A DNA stretch of 64,000 bases from Leucobacter celer subsp. astrifaciens. Lineage in GTDB: Bacteria > Actinomycetota > Actinomycetes > Actinomycetales > Microbacteriaceae. The translations under genes were made by a program, and so were the position numbers. The stretch spans positions 62,001 to 126,000 of the forward strand of contig NZ_JHEI01000135.1 in the NCBI RefSeq assembly GCF_001273835.1, read 5' to 3'. How positions within the stretch are numbered: position 1 is the first letter of the stretch; each line of letters opens with the position of its first letter. This document shows, in pieces, positions 63,389 through 64,000 of this stretch. The notes beneath the pieces were generated by a model. It made no database searches. It was not told the origin of the DNA and saw only the letters and a list, made by a program, of their open reading frames with translations.

Positions 63389-64000
63389 TCAGCGCCCGGC
63401 GCCGCTGACCTCCCCGCCCGCGAGCCTGGCCGCGGCCTCGCCCCAGATCTGCTCCAGCTCTGCGATGCTGCGGAGAGTGCCACCGCGCAGTTCGACTCCT
63501 TCTGACACGTAGAACAGCGAGACGTCGATGAGCGCCGGATCGATGTCGGCCCACTGCGCGTAGGCGTGCCGGTAGAGGTCGAGCTGGAAGAATCGGCTCT
63601 CGCGCTCCCGATCGTTCCGCGGCGACCGACCGGCTTTCCAGTCGACGATCTCGTAGCGCTCGACGGCCGCGTCGGGATCCGCCGCGGGGTCCGTCACCCG
63701 GTAGACGGCATCGAGTTTGCACACCAGGGTGCGTCCGGCGAAGGGCAGCGTGACCTCCTGCTCGACGGCGATCGGCCGACGATCCGCCCAGCGCGATCGC
63801 TCGAACTGCTCGATCAGCGGCCGCAGCGCCGCCTCGTCCTCCGACCGGAGTCCGCCCGCGTCGCCGTCTCCTCGGCCCGACTCCCCCGCGCCGGCAGTTC
63901 CCGCGCCCGTCGGGCTCGCCGCACCGAGTCCGATCCCGTCGAACTCCGCGAGCTCGGGATCGGGGAACTCGAGCTCGAGACCGCTCAGCGGCAGAGCGGT
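63389..64000 (-). CDS. AdnB-like helicase-nuclease, C-terminal PD-(D/E)XK nuclease part (5' end outside window)
   Basis: The frame is open to the right edge, giving 203 residues of the C-terminal RecB-type nuclease: RPIAVEQEVTLPFAGRTLVC, KLDAVYRVTDPAADPD (the D of the core), YEIVDWKAGRSPRNDRE (D-x-K) and FFQLDLYRHAYAQWADID (the Q-L-x-x-Y motif). This is the nuclease end of AdnB/UvrD-like proteins that resect DNA double-strand breaks in Actinobacteria; AdnAB lies beside uvrD2-nudC in mycobacteria. The helicase part is not visible, so AdnA versus AdnB is by position. Confidence 0.8.
   Translation of the reverse strand, partial: TALPLSGLELEFPDPELAEFDGIGLGAASPTGAGTAGAGESGRGDGDAGGLRSEDEAALRPLIEQFERSRWADRRPIAVEQEVTLPFAGRTLVCKLDAVYRVTDPAADPDAAVERYEIVDWKAGRSPRNDRERESRFFQLDLYRHAYAQWADIDPALIDVSLFYVSEGVELRGGTLRSIAELEQIWGEAAARLAGGEVSGAGR

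Overview
The window is high-GC (about 70% by eye), gene-dense actinobacterial chromosome. Gene content and order point to the family Microbacteriaceae, perhaps Leucobacter or a relative; the genus is inference from gene style only. Much of it is core actinobacterial synteny. rpsB-tsf-pyrH-frr-cdsA, yraN-comM-dprA-xerC and the DUF2469 gene match the neighbourhood known from Mycobacterium tuberculosis Rv2881c-Rv2901c. The right end (UPF0182, PDZ-Lon protease, DUF2342 protein, an E1-like protein, uvrD2, nudC, an adnB-type nuclease) matches Rv3193c-Rv3202c.

Layout. 0-4 kb: end of glpK, a nested palindromic repeat, then gatCAB for Glu/Asp-tRNA amidation. 4-12.6 kb: tag, ligA, and a leftward run of an unusual membrane protein, a YbbN-like thioredoxin, a cysteine desulfurase and mnmA; the last two supply and use sulfur for tRNA 2-thiouridine. 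12.9-16.4 kb: a 989-residue DivIVA-like filament protein with about 35 in-register 11-residue repeats, coupled to an RNase HI. 16.5-22.4 kb: a secreted lysozyme-fold protein, a DivIVA-repeat protein, then cdsA, frr, pyrH, tsf and rpsB. As given, rpsB carries a 2-nt insertion that breaks its frame. 22.8-28.2 kb: yraN-comM-dprA-xerC, an M23-type protein and a DUF2469 gene.

28.2-34.2 kb holds a complete SOS mutasome operon (imuA', imuB, dnaE2) behind a perfect LexA palindrome set inside its promoter. After pncB and an ABC exporter pair comes a cell-surface region (38.5-50.9 kb). It has a TagG/TagH-type polymer exporter, three CDP-glycerol glycerophosphotransferase domains in two proteins, a membrane glycosyltransferase, an SDR enzyme, an HtrA protease and a 1133-residue wall-anchored protein. 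That last protein has an internal Cys-Gln thioester domain, repeated Cys-rich domains and an LASTG sorting signal. An initiator tRNA follows. 51.6-64 kb carries UPF0182, the PDZ-Lon protease, the DUF2342 protein, a cyclodehydratase-like protein, UvrD2, a NudC without its zinc cysteines, an APH-fold likely pseudokinase, a GDPD enzyme and the end of an AdnB-like nuclease.

Two themes recur. Polar growth and envelope genes are frequent. Many operon-leading genes appear leaderless, with a TANNNT-like -10 box only 6-7 nt before the start codon. No CRISPR array, rRNA, intact insertion sequence or prophage was seen.
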